Assembly: GCA_040755725.1 (NCBI GenBank) | Contig: JBFMAI010000001.1 | Location: forward strand, 81,151-145,150 | Length of the DNA stretch: 64,000 nucleotides | Origin: JBFMAI01 sp040755725 | GTDB taxonomy: Bacteria > Planctomycetota > Phycisphaerae > UBA1845 > Fen-1342 | Reading direction: 5' to 3' | Part shown: positions 25,857-33,196 of the stretch, in pieces | Layout: every line of letters starts with the position of its first letter | Numbering within the stretch: position 1 is the first letter of the stretch | Translations under genes and position numbers: made by a program | Notes under the pieces: generated by a model | Told to the model about the DNA's origin: nothing | The model's input: only the letters and a program-made list of their open reading frames with translations | The model's database searches: none

Positions 25857-25900
25857 CGCGCCACGGCTAGAACAGCCGTTGTATCCAATTTGTTCGAACC
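25828..25900 (-). promoter_or_regulatory. candidate antiterminator pairing in the pyrK leader
   Basis: GGTTCGAAC at 25892-25900 (minus strand) can pair over nine positions with GTTCGAGCC at 25828-25836, which is the 3' arm of the terminator. Pairing would remove the terminator. I see no PyrR-binding loop consensus, and no T-box or leader peptide of the E. coli pyrBI kind, so the sensor is unknown. Confidence 0.45.
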
Positions 25901-25922
25901 AACTGGTCCGCTCGACCCCCGG

Positions 25923-25951
25923 ACTATATCAGATCAAGGGGGGGCTGTCCA
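25923..25951 (-). promoter_or_regulatory. promoter of the pyrK leader
   Basis: Minus strand TGGACA (25946-25951), a 17-base spacer, then TATAGT (25923-25928). The predicted start is near 25916, giving a leader of about 160 bases before the pyrK ATG. Confidence 0.6.
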
Positions 25952-26142
25952 CCAAATCGCCACGTTTTGGCGGCGGGGAGAGTCTTGTCGTATAGCCTTT
26001 TTTTACAATGATTTATGCGATTTCTTGATGGCCACCCTCGAGCCGGGGCACAACTTCGGGAGCGGTTTCGGGATCGGCGCGTGGCGTTGGCGGCGCGGCG
26101 CCTTGGCTTGCGGCAGACAATCCGCAAAGCCATGCTCCGCAC

Positions 26143-26538
26143 ATGGTCAAGCCGACACATTGCGTCGCGTTGGCGTTGGTTCGGCGCGGAACACGCTGGC
26201 TGGTCGCGCGCCGCCCCAGCGCGCTGCACGTCGGCGGGGTGTGGGAGTTCCCCGGCGGTCAGCAACACCCCGGCGAGTCCGCGAGGCAAGCCGCTCTACG
26301 GGAGTTGTACGAGGAGTGCGGCGTGCGAGCGAACGTGGAGCGGGTGGAGGCAACCGTCGAATGGGAGTACGACGACCGGCGGGTCCTGCTCACGCCGGTG
26401 GTTTGCCGTTGGACTGCGGGGCGTGCGCGGCCGCTGGGCAACGCCGGTTGCTACTGGGTCACCCCCGCGCGGCTGCGGGAGCTGCCGATGCCGCCGGCCA
26501 ACGCGGTACTCGTAACGCGCGTGTTGGGCGCAGAGTGA
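26143..26538 (+). CDS. MutT-like Nudix hydrolase (8-oxo-dGTP diphosphatase type)
   Basis: A 131-residue Nudix protein. The Nudix box is GQQHPGESARQAALREL then YEECGV, with all residues of Gx5Ex7REUxEExGU present. The opening VALALVRRGTRWLVARRP and GGVWEFPGG are typical of MutT and the C-terminal domain of MutY, which hydrolyse or recognise 8-oxo-guanine nucleotides. Standing alone, a MutT role is likely, but Nudix substrates vary. No ribosome site is strong before ATG 26143. It is divergent from pyrK and convergent with the TPR gene, with only 9 bases to that gene end. Confidence 0.85.
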   Translation: MVKPTHCVALALVRRGTRWLVARRPSALHVGGVWEFPGGQQHPGESARQAALRELYEECGVRANVERVEATVEWEYDDRRVLLTPVVCRWTAGRARPLGNAGCYWVTPARLRELPMPPANAVLVTRVLGAE

Positions 26539-26547
26539 GGCGCGGGC

Positions 26548-28155
26548 TCAACCGTCGCCGCGTTTCCAGCGCTCGAGCTCTTCGCGGAGCAGCTTCTCGT
26601 CGCGGAGCTCGAGGACGTGCGCCAGGTCGATGGCCTCCTGAAGCGCCAGGAGCGCCTTTTCGCGGCGGCCGAGCTTCATGCGGACCGTGGCGATCTCGCG
26701 CAGGCAGGTGAATTGGGTCATCAGGTCCTCGTCGCGGCGCACCTGCTCGTAAGCCCGCTCGAATTGGGCCAGCGCTTCCTCGTGCAGCTCCATGGCCTGA
26801 TAGATGCCGCCCAGGGCGATCCGTACCGCCGGCTGGGCCGACTCGTCGGCCAGGGCCAGGCAGCGCGTGGTCGCGTCGAGCGCGTCGGGCCAGCGTTGCA
26901 GGCGGCGGTACCACTGCCCCAGGTAGAGCCAGGCCGTCGCCTGATGGCGACGGGAGCCGAGGCGCTCCGCCAGCTCGAGCGTGCGACGGTGCATGCGGCT
27001 GGCGTCCTCGGGCTGGTCGAGACGCTCGTAGATGAGGCCGAGCTTGTTCAAGGCCGGCATGGCGGCGATGAGGTCGCCGTACTGCTCCAGTTGCTCGACC
27101 AACGCGGCCTGCCATTCCGCCGCCTCGCGCAGGTTCTGTCGCGCGAAACGCTCGAGCGCCGCGCCGGGCAGTCCCGCGCCCGTCGGCGCGGGCCGCAGGA
27201 GAAAGGCGTCGGCGATCGCGGTGAGCGCCGCGAGTTGGCCGTACAGGTCGCGCTGTTCGAACGCCCAAGTGAGAGCATTGGCGGCGCGGGTGTAGGCGGC
27301 GTCGAACGCGCCGTCGGCCTGGGAGAACAGCGCCAAGCTGATTTCGGCGCGAATGCGGTCGTGCCAGTCATTCTCGCGCGTGGCCAATTCGCTCAGGGCC
27401 CGCAGCCGCCGGGCCGCCGCCCCACGTCCCGACGGGCCGAGCTGCAGCTCCGCCTGCGCCAGCAAGGCCAGCGCCGGGCGAAACGCCGCGTCGTGATGCA
27501 CGGCCTGCGTCGCGTAGCGCAACGCGTCGCGTGGGTTGTCCGCCCGCGTGGCCATTAGAGCCCGGGCGAAGTACTCCAGCGCCGTGGCCGACCGCGCCGG
27601 CGGCGCCAGCACCCGCTCCGCCAGTGCGGGCTCCAGCGCGCCAACGTCAAATTGCGCGACAATCCAGCGGGTGGCGGCATCCAGCGCGTCAAAAAGCCGC
27701 TGGGTGGGAACCTCGGTCTCGCGCGCCGCCGCGCCGTCCTGGTCCAGCCGGCGGAGCGTGAGGTGCAATGTCACGGCGGCGTCGTGCCCCGCGCACGTCC
27801 CGCTCACCTGGTAGTGCAGCCCCAGGCCGGGGGCCACCCGTTCCCAGGGCGGCGGCGGCGCGGTCGGGTCCGCGAGTTCCTGGCGGGCCGGGTACAGGCG
27901 CACGGACGGCGCCACGACCAAGCCGGGGACATGCCGCAGCCGGCGCGCCAGCACTTCCTCGACCGCCACGGGGATCCACGCGTCGCGCTCGTCGGCCCCG
28001 GGAACGCACTCGAAGCCGACCACCGCAAGTCGCGGGCGTGGGTCAGGGCCGGTCGCCACCGGCCGCGTCTGGGCGGCCGCCAGGGCAGCGAGGGTCACGG
28101 CGAGCAAGGGAGTCGTCATGTGCCGCATGGAGTGGGAACGAGGGAGAATCGCCAT
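26548..28155 (-). CDS. secreted TPR-repeat protein
   Basis: A 535-residue protein with an N-terminal signal (TTPLLAVTLAALAAAQ) and a 35-residue Pro/Arg linker. Residues 45-175 form an unassigned domain with PRLAVVGFECV opening and AVTLHLTLRRL, which may be of the TolB-N or adenylate-cyclase-associated kind that precedes TPRs. From about residue 195 to the end there are many 34-residue TPR helix pairs, e.g. ALEYFARALMATRADNPRDA, ATAWLYLGQWYRRLQRW and ALAQFERAYEQVRRDED. TPR proteins act as protein scaffolds; the partner is unknown. The true start may be the later ATG of MTTPLL, since the ribosome site before 28155 is only 2 bases away. Confidence 0.75.
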   Translation of the reverse strand: MAILPRSHSMRHMTTPLLAVTLAALAAAQTRPVATGPDPRPRLAVVGFECVPGADERDAWIPVAVEEVLARRLRHVPGLVVAPSVRLYPARQELADPTAPPPPWERVAPGLGLHYQVSGTCAGHDAAVTLHLTLRRLDQDGAAARETEVPTQRLFDALDAATRWIVAQFDVGALEPALAERVLAPPARSATALEYFARALMATRADNPRDALRYATQAVHHDAAFRPALALLAQAELQLGPSGRGAAARRLRALSELATRENDWHDRIRAEISLALFSQADGAFDAAYTRAANALTWAFEQRDLYGQLAALTAIADAFLLRPAPTGAGLPGAALERFARQNLREAAEWQAALVEQLEQYGDLIAAMPALNKLGLIYERLDQPEDASRMHRRTLELAERLGSRRHQATAWLYLGQWYRRLQRWPDALDATTRCLALADESAQPAVRIALGGIYQAMELHEEALAQFERAYEQVRRDEDLMTQFTCLREIATVRMKLGRREKALLALQEAIDLAHVLELRDEKLLREELERWKRGDG

Positions 28156-28257
28156 GACCTCCGTCCCTGTCGCAGGTGCCCGGTTCGGCCCACGGTCGCG
28201 TGACCCGCGGCCACCAGCAGACGCCGTTCATCAGCAGAACCGCCCGCCACCCGGGAG

Positions 28258-29949
28258 TCAACACGGGCGGGCCAGTTTCGCGGGGTCGGTCGGGGACACG
28301 GGGCCCGGGGGCGCGGCGATGTCGTCCGCCGTGCGCGCGGCCGACGCCGTGACTCGGCGTCGGTGTGCCGCCGCGTTGCCCGCGGTCAGGCGCCACGGGT
28401 GCGGGGCGATGGCCTGGGCCGGCCGTGCGCGACGACGGAGGTACTTCAACGGGCGGACAAACGGCTGGTGGATGAAGTTCCGCGCGACCTTCCGGCCGAT
28501 TCGGTAGCCGACGAACACGGCGGGGCAGAACCACTTATGGTCCAGGACCGCCCGCGTGACCCGGCTGGTCGCCAGATCGACGACCCGGTGGCAGATCCAC
28601 CGCGGGACCCCCACGTTGCGCAGCCACAGCACGAGGCGCAGCCACACGGCCAGATAATCGTGGCGGGCAAACTGGAGCGCCCCGGTGCCCATGTAGTCGT
28701 ACGCGGCCTGATCGTGGTCTGCAATCCGCCCGTCGGCGCGGGCCCGTTGATACAGCGGCGTGCCGGGGTAGAACATCAGCGGAAAGACCCGCAACACGGC
28801 GTGGCCGCGATGGTGTGACGCGATGAACCGCATCGTCTCGATCAAGTTCGCTTCCGGCTCGTACGGATTGCTCACGATGTAGTGGTACTCCACCGGCACG
28901 CGATAACGGGCGAGCGTGTCGATGGCGGCGGCAATACGCTGCGGGGGCGTCGGCCGCCGGTAGATGTTCCGCAGCGTGTCGTGGCTGGCGCTCTCGATAC
29001 CCATGCTGATGAGTTCCAGGGGCACCTGGGCCAGCGCGGCGACCTTGCGGTCGGTAACCGTGTTGGGAAACGCGTCGAGCTGCAACGGCAAACGGACGTG
29101 GACGTTGTACTTGGCGGCGAAATCCTCGATCTCCTCCGCCGAGCGAACGAAGAAGAGATCATCGACGAAGTTGATGGTGCGGATGGTCGGGAAGCCGGCC
29201 AGCGCTTGGCGCAGCTCGGCGAGCACGTTGTCCAGCGACCGCGTCCGCAGCCACGGCCCCAAACCCCCGTGAATGTCGCGTAGCGCGGCGTTGTTGCAGA
29301 ACGTGCAGTGGTAGGGGCAGCCGCGGGCCGTGATGACCCGTAGCGTATGCAGCGCCCCGCGAAGGTTCTCCGGCCGCGCCGGGACCAGACCGTCCCGGTC
29401 CGCGACCCAGTGCGAGTCCAGCTCGTAGTCCGGGAACGGCAGGTCGTCGAGGTGGGTCTCCAGTGGCCCGGGGCGGTTGCGGACCTCCCGGGGATTGCCC
29501 AGCGGGCCGCCGGCCCGGTACCACAGGCCGGCGATCGCGGTGGGGTCGCCGTGCGTTTCGAGCCGTTCGACGAACTGGAGCAGCGGCTCCTCGCCTTCGC
29601 CGACGCACACGACATCGGCCCGTGGCAGGCATTCCTCGGGCGCGACGGTCGGGTGCGTACCGCCCCAGATGATGGGGGCTTTCAGGCCCGCGGTCCGGAT
29701 GCGCTCGGTCAGGGCCACTGCCCGGTGGAACGTGTTGGTCATGAGGCTCAGGCCGATCAACTCGCGGTCGCGCAGCCGGTCGATGAAGTCCTCCAACGCG
29801 GCCTCGGTGTAGTCCACCGCCGCCGTGTCGCGTTTCGAGGACATGAACAGCATGATGACGTCGTGCCCCATCGTCTTGAGATACGACGACAGGTAGCGCA
29901 GGCCAAGGGCGAAGGGGTGCGTGTGCGTTGAAATGAGCCCGACCTTCAT
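28258..29949 (-). CDS. B12-binding radical SAM protein
   Basis: A 563-residue enzyme. The N-terminal B12-binding domain (VGLISTHTHPFALGLRYL, IIWGGTHPTVAPEE, VCVGEGEEPLLQFV) is followed by the radical SAM domain with CPYHCTFC, the CxxxCxxC site for its [4Fe-4S] cluster, and then FVDDLFF, ISMGIESASHDTL and YHYIVSNPYEPEANL. No DxHxxG cobalamin-ligand motif is evident in the N-terminal domain, as in many of this class. Members make methylations and ring rearrangements in lipids and natural products; the substrate is unknown. ATG 29949 has GGAGGG 6 bases upstream. The C-terminal 50 residues are basic and low-complexity. It stands alone; family 2 repeat lies just upstream. Confidence 0.85.
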   Translation of the reverse strand: MKVGLISTHTHPFALGLRYLSSYLKTMGHDVIMLFMSSKRDTAAVDYTEAALEDFIDRLRDRELIGLSLMTNTFHRAVALTERIRTAGLKAPIIWGGTHPTVAPEECLPRADVVCVGEGEEPLLQFVERLETHGDPTAIAGLWYRAGGPLGNPREVRNRPGPLETHLDDLPFPDYELDSHWVADRDGLVPARPENLRGALHTLRVITARGCPYHCTFCNNAALRDIHGGLGPWLRTRSLDNVLAELRQALAGFPTIRTINFVDDLFFVRSAEEIEDFAAKYNVHVRLPLQLDAFPNTVTDRKVAALAQVPLELISMGIESASHDTLRNIYRRPTPPQRIAAAIDTLARYRVPVEYHYIVSNPYEPEANLIETMRFIASHHRGHAVLRVFPLMFYPGTPLYQRARADGRIADHDQAAYDYMGTGALQFARHDYLAVWLRLVLWLRNVGVPRWICHRVVDLATSRVTRAVLDHKWFCPAVFVGYRIGRKVARNFIHQPFVRPLKYLRRRARPAQAIAPHPWRLTAGNAAAHRRRVTASAARTADDIAAPPGPVSPTDPAKLARPC

Positions 29950-30065
29950 GCCCGTCCCTCCCGCGGGGGCCACCCACCAGTACCGGCGACGTTCTCGTCG
30001 CACATACCCTAGCTTGCCGCCCCGGCTCGTCAAGAAGATTCGCCGTTTCCCAGAGCGCCTATCGG

Positions 30066-30131
30066 AACGCCGCACGCCGGTGCGGGGGCCGAGTGGCCCG
30101 CCCCACTTGTGTGGCGGGCGCTGTTAGTCGG
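30066..30131. repeat. interspersed palindromic repeat, family 2, copy 2
   Basis: Left stem CCGCACGCCGGTGCGGG at 30070-30086, then GAGTGGCCCGCCCCACTTG, then GTGGCGGGCGCTGTTAG. It matches the order and spacing of copy 1 and lies upstream of the B12-radical-SAM gene and downstream of the lipoprotein gene. Confidence 0.6.
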
Positions 30132-30179
30132 TCCGAGACGGCCGGGGCGGGACGCCGCGCGGGGCCGCGGCGGCGCGAG

Positions 30180-30794
30180 TTACGGCGTATCAGCGGCCGG
30201 CGGCGGCTCGTAGAACGACACCCGGTGGACGAACGCGCAGAACTCCCGCTGACGGTCCCGCGGCACGATGTACCACGTGTCCACCCCGCGGCGGGTCGCG
30301 CAGTACGCCCCCATGCGCTCGGTGAAGCTACGCGTCACGCAAAAGAACCGTTCTTCCGGCGGCCGCTCGACCTCGGCCTGGTACAGGGCGAGGATGGCCG
30401 ACTGCGCGGGAGCGGGGGACGCGGTGAACCCAAGCCGCGCCGATTGCGAGTGCGAAATGGTCGGCGAATAGCTCTGCTCAAAGAGCCCGATGACCAGGTC
30501 CTGGTTGTCCTCCGCCGTGTTGGCCCGATTCCCCCACAGTGTCACCTGGGCCGAAAGCGAGCCGGTCCGTGTGATGTCGCTGCCGAAGTTGCCGAACGTC
30601 ATCTGCACGAAGAACTCGTCGTTGTCGCAGCGGGCGAGGTTGTTGAGGACGTGGGTCTCGTACAGCCGGCCGATGGCCTGGTCGAAGCCTACGCTGAACT
30701 GCTCGGTCACCTGCTGCGCGTGACAACCCCCGATGAGAACAACTGCAGCCGCCAGTCCGACGCCCCGACGCCCCGCCTTGAGCCGCTCACCCAC
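30180..30794 (-). CDS. lipoprotein of unknown function
   Basis: A 204-residue protein. The lipobox IGGC follows a hydrophobic run (VGLAAAVVLIGGC). No known domain is recognised. The body is beta-rich (SVGFDQAIGRLYETHVLNN, FVQMTFGNFGSDIT, WYIVPRD). GTG 30794 has AGGAGG 9 bases upstream; the open frame running to 31400 is a shadow over the cox genes. It lies downstream of the cytochrome oxidase IV gene, on the same strand, about 275 bases away. Its link to the oxidase is unproven. Confidence 0.7.
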   Translation of the reverse strand: MGERLKAGRRGVGLAAAVVLIGGCHAQQVTEQFSVGFDQAIGRLYETHVLNNLARCDNDEFFVQMTFGNFGSDITRTGSLSAQVTLWGNRANTAEDNQDLVIGLFEQSYSPTISHSQSARLGFTASPAPAQSAILALYQAEVERPPEERFFCVTRSFTERMGAYCATRRGVDTWYIVPRDRQREFCAFVHRVSFYEPPPAADTP

Positions 30795-31069
30795 CGTCAA
30801 AGACCTCCTGGTACTACAAATGATCGAATTCTTCGCGGTGCGACCAGCTTCTCCGGTGGCCGACGGCCGGTACGGAGCCCGGTCGCCAAAGGCGACTCGC
30901 TGTGGCGAGCCGCTACACTTGGTTGAGGCCACAGGCCGTGCTGAGGCTTCTGTCGCGCCCCGCCGCGCCGCGGGGGCATTGTAGCAGACAAGCTTGGAGG
31001 GCGGGCGTTGGGTGCGGCCCGTCGATTTCGAAGGCGGGGAGCGGGGCGGTGGGGCCGTCCGGACCGCCG

Positions 31070-31459
31070 CTACGGCGATTCGAGGGCCGGCGCGTAGCGG
31101 GCGGGATCCACGGCGCGGTATTCCTGGACTGCGTCCTGATAGGCCCGCGAGTCCATCATGGCCAGTCCCACGAACAGCATGACGAACAGCAGCGCCGCGA
31201 TCAGGATGACGGCGTTGAACGGCCGGTCGTAGCGGAGGTGCATGAAATACAGGGCCACAAGCGTGGCCTTGACCGTCGCGATGGCCAGGGCGATCCACAA
31301 GTTGACCGTCGGCCCGAAATCGAGCCAGGCCACCCGCGTCACGCCCACGGTGATTGCGGTCAGGACCAACAGCACGACCAGCGTAGCGGCCAGGACCCAC
31401 AGCGGCACGTGGTGCCCCACCTCGTGCCCGGCAGCCGTGGTCGGTGATTCGTGTGACAT
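31070..31459 (-). CDS. cytochrome c oxidase subunit IV family protein
   Basis: A 129-residue membrane protein with three helices (WVLAATLVVLLVLTAITVGV, LWIALAIATVKATLVALYFMH and VILIAALLFVMLFVGLAMMD). VKATLVALYFMHLRYD in the second is the hallmark of the small bacterial subunit IV (CaaD/CyoD-like, PF03626), an accessory subunit of heme-copper oxidases. It lies 11 bases after the subunit III gene, so the two are co-transcribed. Subunit I and II genes are not present in the window. Confidence 0.85.
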   Translation of the reverse strand: MSHESPTTAAGHEVGHHVPLWVLAATLVVLLVLTAITVGVTRVAWLDFGPTVNLWIALAIATVKATLVALYFMHLRYDRPFNAVILIAALLFVMLFVGLAMMDSRAYQDAVQEYRAVDPARYAPALESP

Positions 31460-31470
31460 CGGCAACGGTC

Positions 31471-32304
31471 CTAGTGAATCAGGTACAACAGCGGAAACAG
31501 GTAAATCCAGATCAGGTCCACCACGTGCCAGTACAGGCCGACCATCGGCACCGGCGTGAAATAAGCCGGGCCGAAGTGCCCCTTCACCGACCGGACCAGC
31601 AGCCACGCGATCAGCACCAGCCCCGCGATCACGTGCAGCCCGTGCAGCCCCGTCATCGCGAAGTACACGGCGAAGAACGTCTGCACGTTCCGCACCGGCG
31701 GCTCCTCGGCCAACACCGAGGCCGCCCGCCCGGGCGCCAGCAACCCGCGCGGTCCGTCGTCCGCGGGGTGAAACACCCACCCCGGATCGACCTCGCCGGC
31801 CGGCTCGACCGGCCCCGGCTGCCCGTGCTCCTCCGCCACGTGGGCCGCCAAGCTGATCGGGTGCTCGGGCGGACGGTAGTGCTTGCCCCAGAGCAACCCC
31901 TCTTTCCACTTGTGCTCGTACTCGACGACCTTGATGCCGAGGAAGCCGCAACCACAGGCGATCGTCAGCGCCAGCATCGTGATGAGCAGGCGGCGGCGAC
32001 CCTGCTGCGCGGCCCACACGCCGGCGGCCATCGTGAAGCTGCTGACGAGCAGGATGACCGTGTTCACGGCGCCGAGCGGCTTGCTCAGGTAAACGTGGGC
32101 GTGCTCGAAGACCTCCGGGTGGTTCGCGCGGTAGACCGCGTACGCGCAGAACAGCCCGCCGAACAGCAGAATCTCAGTCGCCAGGAAGAGCCACATGCCC
32201 AGCACGGCGGATTCGAATTGTTGCGCGGGCGTGTCGAAGTGGTGCGCAAGGTGCGGGTCGTGTCCCCCGGGGGCCGCGGCCTTGTGACTGCTCAGTGTCG
32301 TCAT
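31471..32304 (-). CDS. cytochrome c oxidase subunit III
   Basis: A 277-residue heme-copper oxidase subunit III with about six membrane helices. Recognised from FDTPAQQFESAVLGMWLFLATEILLFGG at the N-terminus, with SKPLGAVNTVILLVSSFTMA, then FFAVYFAMTGLHGLHVIAGLV and PVPMVGLYWHVVDLIWIYLFPLLYLIH at the C-terminus. Between helices 3 and 4 there is an inserted loop of about 60 residues (HYRPPEHPISLAAHV to LLAPGRAASVLAEE). ATG 32304 has GAGAGG 5 bases upstream. It is followed by subunit IV. It is unusual that coxA and coxB are not found next to it; they are probably elsewhere in the genome. Confidence 0.9.
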   Translation of the reverse strand: MTTLSSHKAAAPGGHDPHLAHHFDTPAQQFESAVLGMWLFLATEILLFGGLFCAYAVYRANHPEVFEHAHVYLSKPLGAVNTVILLVSSFTMAAGVWAAQQGRRRLLITMLALTIACGCGFLGIKVVEYEHKWKEGLLWGKHYRPPEHPISLAAHVAEEHGQPGPVEPAGEVDPGWVFHPADDGPRGLLAPGRAASVLAEEPPVRNVQTFFAVYFAMTGLHGLHVIAGLVLIAWLLVRSVKGHFGPAYFTPVPMVGLYWHVVDLIWIYLFPLLYLIH

Positions 32305-32579
32305 CGCCTCTCGTGGGGGCGCCCGCGCCGACCGGTCGACGAAACCGTGCGCGCCAGTCAGCGCCCCGTCAACGTGCCACGTCCGGCCTTCGCCGGCCAC
32401 CTGCGGGACCGCGCCCAGTGCCCTAAGCGTAGGTCGGTGACCGCCGGAAGTCCAACGGGCACCTGCTCGGCTGGGGACTGCCCGCGGGCGTGCTGCGGGG
32501 TCCGCTACGCGAGCGGCGGCGCGTTCGTTGGGCCCGACGGGCCGCTGTCGGGCGAGTGTTCAGCCTGGCGGGGCGCGGG

Positions 32580-32585
32580 TATGAT
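32580..32585 (+). promoter_or_regulatory. -10 box TATGAT of the tRNA gene
   Basis: TATGAT lies 14 bases before the tRNA 5' end, which would give a short leader. The -35 region is poor (TGTTCA). Confidence 0.4.
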
Positions 32586-32598
32586 TAAGTCAATGCCC

Positions 32599-32673
32599 CG
32601 GGGCGTAGCTCAGCCTGGCTAGAGCGCGTGGTTTGGGTCCACGAGGTCGCAAGTTCGAATCTTGTCGCCCCGA
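32599..32673 (+). tRNA. tRNA-Pro (anticodon UGG)
   Basis: A 75-base cloverleaf. Acceptor arms CGGGGCG and CGCCCCG pair fully; the D-arm is GCTC...GAGC; the anticodon arm is CGTGG-TTTGGGT-CCACG with TGG at positions 34-36; the T-arm is GCAAG-TTCGAAT-CTTGT. The discriminator base is A and CCA is not encoded. It stands alone, just downstream (right) of the cox genes. Confidence 0.95.
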
Positions 32674-33196
32674 TTATGTTTGCCCGCGACCGTCCTTCGG
32701 GGCGGTCGTGTCGCTTCCACAAGGGGGCGGCAGCGTTGTTCAGCAACATCTCGCCACGCTACTGTGACGGCCAGACCGTGATCCGCTCGATGTGGGTTCC
32801 GATCACGCCGCAGGGCGGGCGTGTCGCGTGGTCGCGGGAAACCATTGCCCGTAAAGGGTTACGGCGTTTTCGCCACCTCCCGCCGCGCTCCCGGCTCGTA
32901 GCCACGACGTTCGGGATTCGAGCGCAACCCGCCGGGTTGCGCTCGAATCCCGCATGAAGGCGACTCAAGCTCTCGCGCTCTCTCGTTGACATCGCCCGTT
33001 GGATAGCAGGCAAGAAGCGTTCTGGACCACGAATGGGGCATTTCCAACCCGGCTCGCTCCGATGGCCGTTGGAGCCGATAATGGGTCGAACGCTTGTCGG
33101 AATCCACCCGTCGGGCACGGAGGGAGGAAAGCTCAGCCACCGCTCCCGTCGGGCTGGCACGGTCCGGTGGACGACGCGCTCCCCCGTTCCGCTCGT
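32674..33196. other. gene-free stretch with a very strong hairpin
   Basis: About 520 bases between the tRNA and the next gene. No open frame has a start and a family signature. It holds the 18-bp palindrome at 32913-32951. Composition is less GC-rich than the average here. I see no integrase or duplicated tRNA end. Confidence 0.55.
32913..32951. repeat. perfect 18-bp inverted repeat with 3-base loop
   Basis: GGGATTCGAGCGCAACCC (32913-32930), GCC, then its exact reverse complement (32934-32951). No T-run follows on either strand, so it is not a plain intrinsic terminator. It could be a transposon end, a protein-binding palindrome or an RNA hairpin. Confidence 0.85.

Noticed and set aside
25815..25916. 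Small independent RNA or tRNA-like gene on the minus strand
   Set aside because: GGGTTCGA motifs look T-arm-like and there is a promoter and terminator, but no cloverleaf can be built. The pyrK start lies 60 bases beyond, so a leader attenuator is the simpler explanation.
30795..31400. N-terminal extension of the lipoprotein gene up to 31400
   Set aside because: It overlaps the subunit IV gene in another frame; GTG 30794 has AGGAGG and is followed by a lipoprotein signal.
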